Positions 52,590 through 63,433 of a DNA stretch of 64,000 bases are shown one piece after another. Numbering within the stretch: position 1 is the stretch's first letter; each line of letters begins with the position of its first letter. Under the pieces are notes generated by a model. It was not told where the DNA came from and did no database searches. It was given only the letters and a program-made list of their open reading frames with translations. Source of the DNA: Rhynchopus sp. YZ270_cl-10 (taxonomy: Eukaryota; Euglenozoa; Diplonemea; Diplonemida; Diplonemidae); NCBI GenBank assembly GCA_964035575.1, contig OZ037887.1, positions 310,001 through 374,000 of the forward strand. The letters run 5' to 3'. Both the position numbers and the translations under genes were made by a program.

Positions 52590-55500
52590 ATGGATCTTGA
52601 TGAAGGTCGAATAACGTTTAGTGTGAGTGGGAGGAACCGTACAAACACACGCGCAGAAGGGAATGATGCGGGGAGCAACTTCGCTGCACAGGACGGCGTA
52701 GACCACACGACGGAGGTACACTGCAAGCTTCGCGACTTCATCGTCCTCTTCCGGCGGAGTGGCAACGAACACATCTACCTCGAACAGCTGCGCGACAATG
52801 TGCACCTTGGACGCAACTTTCTTGAAGTCAACGTGCACGATCTGAACAGCTTTGACAGTATGTGCGGAGAACGTCTCAAAAAAGACCCTTCCCAATGGAT
52901 TCCTGTCTTCGAAGCTGCCGCAAAAGATGCAGCCAAGACCCACGATATGTTCGGTGCATTGGATAATCAGGACCTTCAGGTGCAGCTTATTTGGGATACG
53001 ATGAAGCCGTTTCAGATTCGGGAGGTGCAGCAGTTGGAGATGGGCACATTGTGCACGGTGCCGGGGATTGCGGTGAAGTGCAGCGAGACGAAGCAGAAGG
53101 TGGTTCGCGCATTCCTTCAGTGCACTTCATGTAAGTCTGAGATATGGCAGGACGTTCCAGGGAACGCAGCCTTCCCGCAGACACCGAACACATGCCAATC
53201 CAACAACAAACCCGCAGGCGCACAGAAGTGCCGTCCCAACCCCTACATCGTACGCCCCGACAAATCAGAGTACGTCAACCTCCAATACATCAAACTCCAG
53301 GAACTGCCCGAAGACGTTCCAACCGGCGAGCTCCCCAGACACATGGAGGTACAGCTGGACCGAGAATTGGTCGGAAAGGTGAGTGCTGGACAACGCATCG
53401 TGGTGGTCGGCATCAACAGCATCTACCGCGACTCCTTAAAGGACAAAGGCAGACAAGCAGTAGGGATCAGACGGCGTTACATCAAAGGTGTCGGTCTCAT
53501 GATCCAAGGAGCCCGTGGATGTACCAGTGTAAACGGGAATTTCTCCTCAATACGATCCACAGGAACCTTGCTGTGGGATGTAGCGCAGGAGAAGGTGTTC
53601 AAGGAGTTGTCGCAACGTCCAGAGCTGTACACCGAGCTGGCGCAGTCGCTTGCCCCAGCCATTTTTGGCCATGAGGATATCAAACGGGCCTGTGTACTTC
53701 AGCTCTTTGGGGGGACCAGAAAGCAGCTGACAGACGGAGGGAAGCTGCGTGGTGATATGAATGTGCTGCTCATTGGCGACCCTTCCACGGCAAAGTCGCA
53801 GCTGCTAAAGGCCGTCTACAACGTGTCTCCGATAGGTGTCTACACATCAGGAAAGGGCAGTTCTGCGGCAGGTCTGACTGCGACTGTATCGCGAGACAAC
53901 ACCAACGGAGGCAAAGGGGGTTTTTACCTGGAAGGTGGTTCCATGGTCCTGGCAGATGGGGGTATAGTGTGTATCGATGAGTTTGACAAGATGCGTGAGC
54001 AGGACACCGTCGCCATCCACGAGGCCATGGAGCAGCAGACCATCAGCATAGCCAAGGCAGGGCTCTCGACGGTGCTGAACTCACGTACATCGGTGCTCGC
54101 AGCGGCAAACCCTACTATGGGAAGCTACGACCCTCTCAAATCAAACGAAGAGCAAATGAACTTCAAATCAACCATCATGTCCAGATTCGATCTCATCTTT
54201 AAGGTATTTTTAACGCATTTTTCAAGAAATTAATCAATAAAAACGCTGGTTTCCGTTTTCATTGAGAAAAAGGATTTGCGATTTAGTAGGTATTTCGGTG
54301 TAGAAAAAAAAATGCCTATCAAAAATAGCCCTTTTCACTGAATAGTAGCCTTTTTTTTGTACTTTGCTCTTATTCCACTCCCTACCCCAGGTATTTTATA
54401 GTCTAGGGGTAAGGGAAGAAAGCTACCTTTCTTTTTTGTTTTTCTTTTTCAACGGTTTTTTTTGGTGACATAGTGCCTGAATGATAACAAGATTTTAAAA
54501 ATTTTGCTACAGTGGTTAAAGAAAGTTCCGCCTAAGAAAAGTGCCCGCCTAAGAAAAGTTCCGCCTAAAGTAATTTCCGCCATCGATTTCAATTCCGCCA
54601 TGAGTTTAGGCGGGGATTTATTTTATGCCCAATTTTTTTTTGGGGGGGGTTTTTTCCTAAGGATTCTGGGGGGAGTTCTGCGTGAAATTGTGCCAAAACC
54701 AGAGCAAAACAGAGAGATCCAACCATTTTGAGCTTTGTGTGTGATTTTATTTTTATGGAATGTTATCTTTTCCTTTCATTTTTATTTTCTGGTCAAAAAA
54801 ATCTCCTAAGGTGGGGGAAAAAATCAGTTACCCCCTTGCAAAAGTGCCCGCCTAAGAAAAGTTCCGCCTAAAGTAATTTCCGCCATCGATTTCAATTCCG
54901 CCATTAGTTTAGGCGTAAACTTTCTTTAACCACTGTATCTTTTTTTTTCAAATAAACCCCCCTCCCCCTCAGGTTCTCGACCCTGCTGACAAAGAAAAGG
55001 ACCACCGCATTGCGACCCACGTTGTCGGTCTGCACAAATCGGGGTCGCGCTTTGGAACCGACTCAGGTGGCCCAGCGCGTCAGGTGCAGGAGAAATCGAA
55101 CGACTGTGGCATGGTGGATGGGAAGTTCGTTGTTGGGGCCGGGTTTTTAAAGTCCTATGTCGCATATGCACGCGCCCAGGTGGTGAGCAAGCTGGACGCT
55201 TCTGCAGAACAGCACCTCAAGGATTTTTATGTCTTAACCCGCAAGGAGGCGAACGAGGTGCAGAGCAACTCTGAAGGGTCTGTCATTAAGATCACCGTGC
55301 GGCAGTTGGAGTCGTTGGTGCGTCTGACAGAGTCGCTGGCGAAGATGCGTCTGCAGAAGCTGGCGACGAGTGAAGATGCCAAGGAGGCCATTCGTCTCTA
55401 CAACGTGGCCACGGTCGATGCTATCAAAAGTGGTGTCGTCGACAGTGCGCCGTCAAGCGGGCAGGAGAAAGGCATTCTTGAGCTCGAGGAACAGATTGAA

Positions 55501-55677
55501 CGCAAGCTACCCCTCGGGACTCAAGTACGCACTGCAAACCTGGTAGCCGCCCTTACAGCGCAAGGCCACGACGAAGCCCTCATAGAACGTGCCATGCTCG
55601 TCATGAGCAAACGTGGTGTCCTCCGTTACATGTCTCACAAACGCTACGTTACAAGAAAAACCACGTTCCAACGTTAG
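52590..55677 (+). CDS. MCM5: MCM5, subunit of the MCM2-7 replicative helicase
   Basis: Two exons (52590-54203 and 54973-55677) join in phase 0 to give 772 residues. Order: N-terminal MCM domain with a zinc-binding site of four Cys (178, 181, 202, 214), OB-fold, then the AAA+ core with Walker A GDPSTAKS (396-403), Walker B CIDEFDKM (Asp463, Glu464), the sensor region NSRTSVLAAANPTMG and Arg-finger SRFD (Arg532). Exon 2 continues LIFK-VLDPADKEKDHRIATH, the lid (ITVRQLESLVRLTESLAKM) and a C-terminal winged helix. SPIGVYTSGKGSSAAGLTA and the lid sequence identify MCM5 rather than other MCMs. Ser replaces the more common Gly in Walker A. It acts in the nucleus, unwinding DNA within the CMG complex. 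The 769-base intron carries a MITE. The start follows TTATCAG by 16 bases. Confidence 0.95.
54510..54935. mobile_element. Tc1/mariner-like MITE in the MCM5 intron
   Basis: The ends CAGTGGTTAAAGAAAGTT and its complement AACTTTCTTTAACCACTG enclose 426 bases and are flanked by TA on both sides (54508-09 and 54936-37). A block of about 75 bases, from AAAGTGCCCGCCTAAGAAAA to AGTTTAGGCG, is present twice in direct orientation near the two ends. No transposase is present. TA target and CAGTG end support the assignment. Confidence 0.85.
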
Positions 55678-56581
55678 AATCTGTTTTATTTTTTTAGAAA
55701 TTATTTTTGGGAGAGGGAAAAAAAAAGGGGGGACGTCAGACCAGAGTTTTCAACGACAGTGGAGATTGCACAACTGTGGCAACACAACTGAGGCAACTAC
55801 ACTACTCCAACAATTTATCTAAAAAGAAAGAAAAATTCTCAAATTTCTCTGCGTCTCTGTTATGGGTGAGAAGCGATGTGCCCTCTGGCAGAGGGCGAAA
55901 AAATAGTTCACAGTGCTCCAAATAAATTGGCGTCCAAATAAGTTTTGCGAATTTGAGGATTTTTTGGGATAATTTGGCGACTTTTTTTTTGGACTACACA
56001 TTTGGGCTACTGTATTTTATTATTTTATTTCGCATGAGCTCGACTGAGATGCGTTTTAGCACGTTTCTTAACTTTTCTTTTCTTTTATTTTTTTTGTACA
56101 GAACCTACCGTTTGTCTCTATGATGCACGGCGATTTTTTTTGTCGATATTCGAAAAATGAACTCCCAAAACTAGCATCCCTTTTTTTTCCTCTCTTCTTT
56201 CCTCCTCACAACGCAATAGAAAGGTACCACCGTATGCTTCTGAGCAGTATACAAGGAGGACCGACGAGGGGAGACAGAGACGGAGGAGTCCGAATCTGTG
56301 AAGCCTCCAAAAAAGGTTGTGAAGAGGCTTGATCTGCGAAGCAGGAAAATGCAGAAGAAGGACAACAAGAAGGCACCCAAGCCCGGGGAGGTTAAGAAGG
56401 GGTCTGCGACACTGATCCTAAACCGGAAAAGACCGCGAATCAAGGCCGCAGCCCTGGAGAGAGAGAGCGTTTTTATCATTTCCCACCACCCTGTGGTATT
56501 GCCTCGTGTTGCCAGTCTAACAGCTACTTTCCACACACAACCCATCCTCACTCTACACAGAAGATTATTTTGTATTGAAAT
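55678..56581. other. Intergenic with an H2 hairpin and a possible exon fragment
   Basis: After the H2 copy at 55757, a Lys/Arg-rich frame lies at about 56298-56500 (PKKVVKRLDLRSRKMQKK, preceded in frame by acidic residues). Its composition is protein-like, but no start, splice partner or homologue is seen, so it may be an unassembled exon or chance. Confidence 0.3.
55757..55819 (+). repeat. H2-family hairpin repeat
   Basis: CAGTGGAGATTGCACAACTG then GGCAACTACACTACTCCAAC, 80 bases after the MCM5 stop. Confidence 0.65.
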
Positions 56582-57436
56582 ATGGTAATTGTAATTGGAC
56601 TAGCAGCAGCCGGTGCGGGAGCAGGCACGGCAGCCGGTGCGACAGCCGGTGCAGCAGCCGGTGCAGCAGCCGGTGCAGCAGCCGGTGCGGCAGCCGGTGC
56701 GGCAGCCGCGGCAGCCGCTGCGCCCATTCCGACAGCCACTTACTTTACGATTGCTGGTTCTACGGCGGGAGTGTTGGGAACGATGAAAGTCTTTATCGAT
56801 CGAATGATCGAATTCAACAAATCGTACCATGAGAGGGGCGAAAGGAGGTGGAATTGGTTTAACTTCGGGATGATCCTCGGGGAAGTGGGGGCCAGGGCAC
56901 AAAACTGGGCGTTGCAACCTACATTGGGTGAAGAGTGGAAGATTGGCAATTTCTGCACGGTGCTGGGTTTCAAGGATCTCTCGCAGTCGTATGTCACTGC
57001 CATTCGTCGACTGCAGCAAGAGGCCGCTGCTGCTCCTGCTGCCGTTGCTGCTGCTCCTGCTGCTCCTGCTGCTCCTGCTGGTCCTGCTGCTGTTGCTGGG
57101 CCCCCGCCAGCCGCTGGGGCCCGGACAGCTGCTCCTAAGACCCCACTGGAAAAATTCTTGGAGGATGTGGAAAGCGCACTTCCGAATTGTGAAGAGAAAA
57201 ACTTCTTCTCACTAGGGTTGCGTCTGGCAATATGCCCAGGCCTCCCCCGTGGTGAGAAAATATTGAACGAGTTCATTAAGAAGTGCAATTTGGACGTTCG
57301 TCCTGCTGTGACACCTGATGATGTCAAAAGTGTCGCCGCCCTGGCTCATGTGAAGGCCCGAGTGGAGGGGAAGATCTTTTACGTGTACGGACCCGAATAC
57401 AGTGCCTTATTGGCCAATTGGTGTTGCTGGTCTTAA
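56582..57436 (+). CDS. Ala/Gly-rich orphan protein
   Basis: The frame gives 284 residues. It opens with MVIVIGL and about 40 residues of Gly-Ala repeats (imperfect GCAGCCGGT codons), then a helical region from about 50 (STAGVLGTMKVFIDRMIEFN), a Trp-rich stretch (RRWNWFNFGMILGEVG), a second Ala/Pro-rich linker (about 145-180) and a final domain of about 100 residues. I recognise no family. The end is odd: the frame stops after ALLANWCCWS, but an overlapping frame running to about 57523 encodes GLFTGLILGFGIFGHIRWVE, a convincing membrane helix with basic flanks. The true C-terminus may therefore be altered by an unseen splice or by a frame change in gene or sequence. The start codon is supported by CTACACAG about 22 bases upstream. 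Confidence 0.6.
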   Translation: MVIVIGLAAAGAGAGTAAGATAGAAAGAAAGAAAGAAAGAAAAAAAAPIPTATYFTIAGSTAGVLGTMKVFIDRMIEFNKSYHERGERRWNWFNFGMILGEVGARAQNWALQPTLGEEWKIGNFCTVLGFKDLSQSYVTAIRRLQQEAAAAPAAVAAAPAAPAAPAGPAAVAGPPPAAGARTAAPKTPLEKFLEDVESALPNCEEKNFFSLGLRLAICPGLPRGEKILNEFIKKCNLDVRPAVTPDDVKSVAALAHVKARVEGKIFYVYGPEYSALLANWCCWS

Positions 57437-57491
57437 AAGGGATGTGGAAAAAATTGGCCTGTTCACAGGGCTTATTCTTGGATTCGGGATT

Positions 57492-57723
57492 TTCGGGCAC
57501 ATCAGGTGGGTAGAAAAACATAAATAAGTCACTATTGTTTGTTCACCTCTCCACCTTTTGTTTCAGCGTATTTTATAATTATTTTTGAATTTTTGTCCGC
57601 CTCTTTTATTTAACCACCTATGGAGTGGCGGGGGCAGTAGAGCCTTGCAATCACAGCAAATCACACAGAGTCAAATATATGTCGGCTCTTTGTGATGTGT
57701 TGTGATCTGCATTCGTCCTCCCC
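57492..57723 (+). repeat. Direct repeat, copy 1 (partner 57956-58205)
   Basis: From CACATCAGGT to TGTGATGTGTTGTGAT the two copies are about 85-90% identical, with several small indels. Both include CACCTCTCCACCTTTTGTT and CAATCACACAGAGTC-type phrases. Confidence 0.8.
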
Positions 57724-58462
57724 CGTCACCCCTTTCTTTTATATTTCTGTATTGCAAAGAGGTGTGTGCTTGTATGTGAGACTGCCGTTGTTCTGAATGT
57801 ATCGGTGACCAGCAGCAACTTTGGTCCTTTTCTTGGGCGACTGCGCGAAATTATGTCATTTCTGATTTTCACTTGTCAGGACACATTTTCCACCAGCAAC
57901 AAATAACAAAGACAAGCAACAATTGCACGTCCACATACCCTCAGCCCCTCTTCAAAGCCACATCAGGTAGGTAGATAGACATGGACAACATAAATAGGTC
58001 ACTATTGCTTGTTTACCTCTCCACCTTTTGTTGCTGCTATAGCTTCAGTGCATTTTATAACATTTTTGAATTTTTGTTTGCCTCTTTTATTTAACCACTC
58101 ATGGAGTGGTGGGGGCAGAGCCTTGCAATCACAGGCACAATCACACAGAGTCAAATATATGTCGGCTCTTTGTGATGTGTTGTGATACGCATTCGTCCAC
58201 CACCCCTCGCCACGCACCTCTATCCATCCCCATACATACTACCTCATTGTTGCAACGTGCACATCTTCGGATGTCTGCACGAATGCCAGCCTCTGATTAC
58301 CTAAAAGACGAAGACATTCAGCCACACTGCCTCGGCAGGGCAAAAGAGAACAGGACTAGTACCAAGCAATTAGTTTTATGTTTATTCAAGTAAAAAAGGG
58401 CAAAAAGAAAAAAAAAAACGCAACAAAACTAAACGAGAAAAAAAGGCACATTTTTTTATTCC
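57724..58462. other. Intergenic with the second direct repeat
   Basis: The second repeat copy spans 57956-58205. No gene is seen in the rest. Confidence 0.45.
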
Positions 58463-58938
<476 letters not shown>

Positions 58939-59342
58939 ACACGCTTTAGCGGAGCAGCTTCGCTGCGTGTTGGGAGATCTTTGATAGAGACTACCGTCCT
59001 TTTGATTTGACATGGCACGCACACTGCTATTTGGCAGAATATTTATTTGATTTTCCTCAGGCTTTGTCCTGGTTGGCCGGGGTCCGTTTATGTTTCAGTC
59101 TCTACCCTCACCAAATCACCACACCATCTTCATCAGATTTTTTGTTGGAATTTGTTTTGGGTTGTTTCGGCTTCCACATTCGCCCCCCTCATCTTTTTGT
59201 TCCCCCACACACGATTCTTCGCTTCGCATCCATCTTCTCGTCCCCTTCCAAGCCACCTAGACGTCTCGGTAGTGTGCAGCCTGCTGGGACATATACACCA
59301 CCTTCGACTCCGCCTTCTCCACCCAGTGCACCCCTCGACGCT

Positions 59343-60596
59343 ATGGCCACAGCACACATCACCGATTGTGCTACGCTGTTGGCGGCGTTCGAGGCGCAGA
59401 CGACGAGCCAGCACGACTGGTCGCCTCCGGATGCGGCCCTGCGTGCGCTGGGCGTGGAAGAGGGCTCCCCTGCGCTGGTGGGACGCAAGATCCAGTTCGC
59501 GGATCTGGCGCGGACGATGCGGGCCCTGGATAAGGAAGTCGCCCGCCACACCGGCGTCCAGGGGCCAGGGCAGGTGACGCGGTTGGCGATTGTGTCCGCC
59601 ATCCTCGTCCTCCTCAAGGCGGAGGTGACGGAGGCGAACAGCGCGATGTTCTCAGAGGGCCAGCGCATGTCCCTCACGCGCCTGGTCGGCACCCTCACGG
59701 TGCTGTCCACGGTGCTGGGGGACCCCGAGACCCGGTCCCGCCTCAGCGGATCCCGCCCCCCCGCCACCACCGCCGAGACGCCGGTTTTGCCTCAACGTGA
59801 GGACAGCCCGGAGGCGTCCATCCCGCGCGAGCAGCAGCCGCAGCAGCCGCAGCAGACGCAGCCGGCGGCGGACAACGCGCGGATCGCGCAGCTGGAGGCT
59901 GCGATGATGGAGTTGGCGGCAGCGAAGCGGGAGGGGGACGCGCGGCACGAGCTCCTGTGCCAGCAGCTCAACGCGGTCAGGGACGGTGGTGCGCCTCCTC
60001 CGGCAGCTGCAGCATCGGACTTCCTGGCGCAGTTACGGGCGGCGATCGGCACCGGGGCAGCGGCGCCTATGCAGGTGGAACAGCCGGTTATGGGGACGGA
60101 CGTGGACGTGGTGGCACGCAACCCGAGACACTGGGTGGATTTTTGCGCCGACGCCGACCACTGCGCCGACGCTCTGGTGCAGGCCCTGAAGAGGCGCCTG
60201 CCTACCGAGGCCGGCGACGCGCAGGACGGGGCCCGCTTCGCCGTTGATGTGGTGGGTCTGTTGCTGCAGCAAGCTCCCTTGGAGGCGGTGCTGAGAAAGC
60301 TCGATGACAGTATCTCCTTCTGGCAGTTGAGGGCGAGTTGTGGGAGGTCGGGTGCGGTCGCCTTCCGCGACAAGGTCTGGACGGCGGATGTCGTGCCGAA
60401 GGACCGGCAGGCGGCGGTGGCGGCGGCGCACGCAGCAGGGCGTGGTGCGAAGTCCGGGCACGGGGGTGGCCGGGCCGGGCAGGCGTACGGGGGTGGCAAC
60501 GGGGGGGGCCAGGCCGCGCAGCCGTACGCGCCGGGAAACGGTGGTGGCAGAGGCCGAGGCGGGGGAGGGCATTGGCGCGGTGGTCAACGCAAGTGA
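59343..60596 (+). CDS. Gag-like protein of the retroelement
   Basis: The frame gives 417 residues from MATAHITDCATLL. The first 150 residues are helical, then a Gln/Pro linker (QQPQQPQQTQP), a coiled-coil-like stretch (IAQLEAAMMELAAAKRE), a further helical domain, and a Gly/Arg-rich tail (GGGRGRGGGGHWRGGQRK) suited to nucleic-acid binding. No zinc knuckle is seen. Assigned as gag-like by position and tail; no sequence family is recognised. The upstream open stretch belongs to the terminal region. Confidence 0.65.
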   Translation: MATAHITDCATLLAAFEAQTTSQHDWSPPDAALRALGVEEGSPALVGRKIQFADLARTMRALDKEVARHTGVQGPGQVTRLAIVSAILVLLKAEVTEANSAMFSEGQRMSLTRLVGTLTVLSTVLGDPETRSRLSGSRPPATTAETPVLPQREDSPEASIPREQQPQQPQQTQPAADNARIAQLEAAMMELAAAKREGDARHELLCQQLNAVRDGGAPPPAAAASDFLAQLRAAIGTGAAAPMQVEQPVMGTDVDVVARNPRHWVDFCADADHCADALVQALKRRLPTEAGDAQDGARFAVDVVGLLLQQAPLEAVLRKLDDSISFWQLRASCGRSGAVAFRDKVWTADVVPKDRQAAVAAAHAAGRGAKSGHGGGRAGQAYGGGNGGGQAAQPYAPGNGGGRGRGGGGHWRGGQRK

Positions 60597-60731
60597 CGAG
60601 AGCAGGCGGCAGCGCGCGTTACGCTCTCCCTCCCACCACCCTCCCCCCCCTCTCCCCCCCCTCTTGTTTTTTCTTCCCCCCCCCCACGGCCCTCCCCGCC
60701 AAAACACACATCCGCCGAGTTTTCTTCCGAA

Positions 60732-61727
60732 ATGCTGCTTCAGGCTTTGCGCAAGCCGAAGAAGGGTCTCGGGGTGGCGAGGAGGAAGGAGGTGGACGAC
60801 TGCGTGTTCCGCCTCCGCGACGGCAAGCAGGCCGCGCGCGCTTTGGCCCATCTTGTCCCGTGGGACCAAGCGCACACTTTCGACGTGGGGCCCCGAGCAG
60901 CAGGCACCCGCGACTGGCTGCTCCGAGCGTTCCGGCAGTTCGCCGAAGGGGAGACCGAGACCACGCCTCCCGACCAGACGTTGATTCGGTTCGTCTGGGG
61001 TCGCCTGCGCGGAGCGTCGTCCCTCTCCGTGGCCGACTACTGCGGGCGGCTGCTGAAGGCACTGGCGGCCGAGGGGGAGACGGGATACCGCACGCGCCGG
61101 GTGCTGGCGGTGAAGCGCGCGCTGACGCGTTTCGGGACGTTGCTGAGGCCGAGTCAGGCGCCGCCGGTAGACGTGGACGCGGTGATGGACGTGGTCGAGG
61201 CTTTCGGTCGCGAGGGGGCCGAGCGCGAACGGGCGTTTGTGGCCTTGGTGTGGATGGCACGGGCGCGTATGGCGGACGCACGATACCTGCTGGTGCGCGA
61301 CCTGGTGGAGGTGACAGACGAGGGCGCGACGGGGCTGGAAGTCGCCCTGAAGGAGAAGCAGCAGAAGAGCTGGACACCCGTGGTGTATTTGCCACCCGGG
61401 ACGCTTACCCAATACGTGGTGGAATGGGCACGCGCGCGTCGCTTGGCGGAAGGACAGGACGCGCCGTTGTTTGCAGCGACCGAGACGCAGTACCAGCGCC
61501 TCATGCGTCGGGTGGTGGGGGCTCTGCCGGCAGGGTCCTGGGCGCACTCGCTTCGCAGGGGGTCAGCGCAGGCCCTGCAATCCTGGGGGATGAGCGTGGA
61601 CGGACTGAGGGACGCGCTGCGCCACGCGTCATCCAGAACGACGGTGCGTTACCTCATGCGTACGGCGCCCGAGGCTCGCAGGAAGGCACGCTCGACGCTG
61701 GACGTCCTGCAGGAGCGGCCGCTGTAG
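60732..61727 (+). CDS. Tyrosine recombinase of the retroelement
   Basis: The frame gives 331 residues. An N-terminal SAM-like helical domain precedes a catalytic domain carrying the family signature: Arg in ARMADARYLLVRDL, Lys in LKEKQQKSW, HSLRRGSAQALQSWG, and LRHASSRTTVRYL ending in the nucleophile-position Tyr. Tyrosine recombinases integrate a circular DNA copy without long target duplications. Its position before RT-RNase H differs from DIRS and Ngaro elements, where it comes last. Confidence 0.8.
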   Translation: MLLQALRKPKKGLGVARRKEVDDCVFRLRDGKQAARALAHLVPWDQAHTFDVGPRAAGTRDWLLRAFRQFAEGETETTPPDQTLIRFVWGRLRGASSLSVADYCGRLLKALAAEGETGYRTRRVLAVKRALTRFGTLLRPSQAPPVDVDAVMDVVEAFGREGAERERAFVALVWMARARMADARYLLVRDLVEVTDEGATGLEVALKEKQQKSWTPVVYLPPGTLTQYVVEWARARRLAEGQDAPLFAATETQYQRLMRRVVGALPAGSWAHSLRRGSAQALQSWGMSVDGLRDALRHASSRTTVRYLMRTAPEARRKARSTLDVLQERPL

Positions 61728-63433
61728 GTTGGTTGTTCCGGGGGTTGGACGGGTACCCGTTGGGGGAGTATGTGCGTGACGAGGGGGATGACGTGGTGGA
61801 GGCGGATGTTGAGACGTCTGCGGCGCCTCCGCATGTGCTCTTGGATGATGTCGCTGGGGTCTGGGGTGGCCCATCTGGGGTGAAGCGGCAGGTGCTTGAC
61901 TCATTCCCGGCGGGTCTGATTGATTTGGGGGCGCTCCGCCGACTGGTACCGGCGAAGGCCAGGTTGTTCGCAATGCTTGACGACATTGCGACTTTCCGTG
62001 CGCAGCTGACGGGGTCTGGGGTGTCGATGCCGGGCCCGCCCTCCAAGCTCCAGGACGGCATGTTGGCGGCGTGCGTGGGTAGTGGGGTTTTGCGCACGGA
62101 GAAGCGAGCTTTCCCGTCGGTGTGTGGGCTGTCTGTGTTTCCGCTGGCGAAGACGAACGGCAAGATGCGTCTCATCGTTGACGCACGGCCGTTGAACACG
62201 GCGATGCACTCCCCGCCAAAGTTCAGCCTCCCTACACCATACGAGCTGTCGGAACTCATCCTACGCGGGGGCGCTACGCATGCAGTCGTGGCGGATTTTA
62301 AAGGGTTTTTCTGGCAATTCCCTTTATCCGCGGAGGTGGGGCAGTTTTTTGGTGTGCGGCAGGGTGCGCGTCGCATGCAGCTTACCCGCATGGCGATGGG
62401 GTGGTCGTGGGCGGCGGTGATTGCGCAGGAGACGTCGCTGGGGCTTCTCGGGGATATGGCGGGTGTGTGTGCTGCTGCGTGGATAGACGACAACCTCATT
62501 TTGGGGAAGTCGGCGGGTGAGGCGTCTGCGCGGCTTCGGGGGTTCCTGCGCAGAGCGGACGAAGTTGGCGCTGAGGTGAACCGCGAGAAGTCGACGCTCA
62601 CTCCGGTACAGGTGTGTACCTACGCAGGGATTGAGTGGGATTTGCGGGGGCGCAGAATGCGGCTGCCGGGGGAGTGGCGTCGGAAGGCCCGTGTCGTGAT
62701 GGACGTATTGCTGTCGGCGTCGGGTCCCTCGCTGCGCGAAGTGTGGAAAGGTATCGGGGCCGTCATCTGGGCGACGTATGCGATGGGGGACCGGTTCTGC
62801 GGGGTGCCGGACATGTTGGCGTGGATTCGTGCGCGGGGCGCCGAGGTGTCTGCGGGCGCGATTGACTGGGACGACCAGGTGCAGATCTCTGCGGGCATGC
62901 GGACGGACTTGCGTGTGTTTGTGGAGCGGCGATTGGTGCCGGATGTGTGGCGCGTCCCCAGGTGGAAGCTGTCGCCGGAGGAGGGGTGTGACACGGTGGT
63001 GTGGTCGGACGCGTGCCCCGAGGGGTGGGGGTTTATTGTGCGGACGCTTGCTGGCGGGCGCGCTTTCAGGAAGTGGGGCACGTGGTCCACGGTCGAGGAT
63101 ATTTTCATTTTGGAGTTGCGGGCGATGGCCTGGGGCGTGCTGCATGCTGTACGTGGTGGCGCCCGCAGGATTTTGGTGGTGGGGGACAACGCCGCGGTGG
63201 TTGCTGTGCTGGAGAAGGGCCACTGTGCAGTCAGGTTAGGGAACACGGTCTTGGAGCGCCTGTTTCGGGTCACTGACGGGGCGGGTGCGGGCATGTTGTC
63301 GCGCTGGATCGCGACGGACCGTATGCCGGCGGACGAGCTGTCGCGCTGGGGTACCGCTGGGCAGGACTGGGCCGACCCCCCGTCGGACGGCGTGGTGGTC
63401 GACGGTGGCGGTTTTATGTGGTCGGACGAGTGA
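61700..63433 (+). CDS. Reverse transcriptase - RNase H of the retroelement
   Basis: RT motifs run from FPLAKTNGKMRLIVDARPLN through VVADFKGFFWQFPL, AMGWSWAAVIAQ and the active-site AAWIDDNLIL to the thumb. RNase H follows with VVWSDACPEGWGF, ILELRAMAWG, VVGDNAAVVA and DELSRWG. The start given is approximate: the frame is open further upstream, overlapping the recombinase in another frame, and how translation reaches it is not clear. It copies the element RNA into DNA. Confidence 0.85.
   Translation, partial: GRPAGAAAVGWLFRGLDGYPLGEYVRDEGDDVVEADVETSAAPPHVLLDDVAGVWGGPSGVKRQVLDSFPAGLIDLGALRRLVPAKARLFAMLDDIATFRAQLTGSGVSMPGPPSKLQDGMLAACVGSGVLRTEKRAFPSVCGLSVFPLAKTNGKMRLIVDARPLNTAMHSPPKFSLPTPYELSELILRGGATHAVVADFKGFFWQFPLSAEVGQFFGVRQGARRMQLTRMAMGWSWAAVIAQETSLGLLGDMAGVCAAAWIDDNLILGKSAGEASARLRGFLRRADEVGAEVNREKSTLTPVQVCTYAGIEWDLRGRRMRLPGEWRRKARVVMDVLLSASGPSLREVWKGIGAVIWATYAMGDRFCGVPDMLAWIRARGAEVSAGAIDWDDQVQISAGMRTDLRVFVERRLVPDVWRVPRWKLSPEEGCDTVVWSDACPEGWGFIVRTLAGGRAFRKWGTWSTVEDIFILELRAMAWGVLHAVRGGARRILVVGDNAAVVAVLEKGHCAVRLGNTVLERLFRVTDGAGAGMLSRWIATDRMPADELSRWGTAGQDWADPPSDGVVVDGGGFMWSDE

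Noticed and set aside
60033-61547. 504-residue minus-strand frame and other antisense frames in the retroelement
   Set aside because: GC-rich shadow of the recombinase and gag-like genes; the plus-strand frames carry the catalytic motifs.
60338-61699. Upstream half of the long frame containing RT
   Set aside because: It overlaps the recombinase in another frame, is Arg/Gly/Pro-rich and shows no domain; only the RT-RNase H part is accepted.
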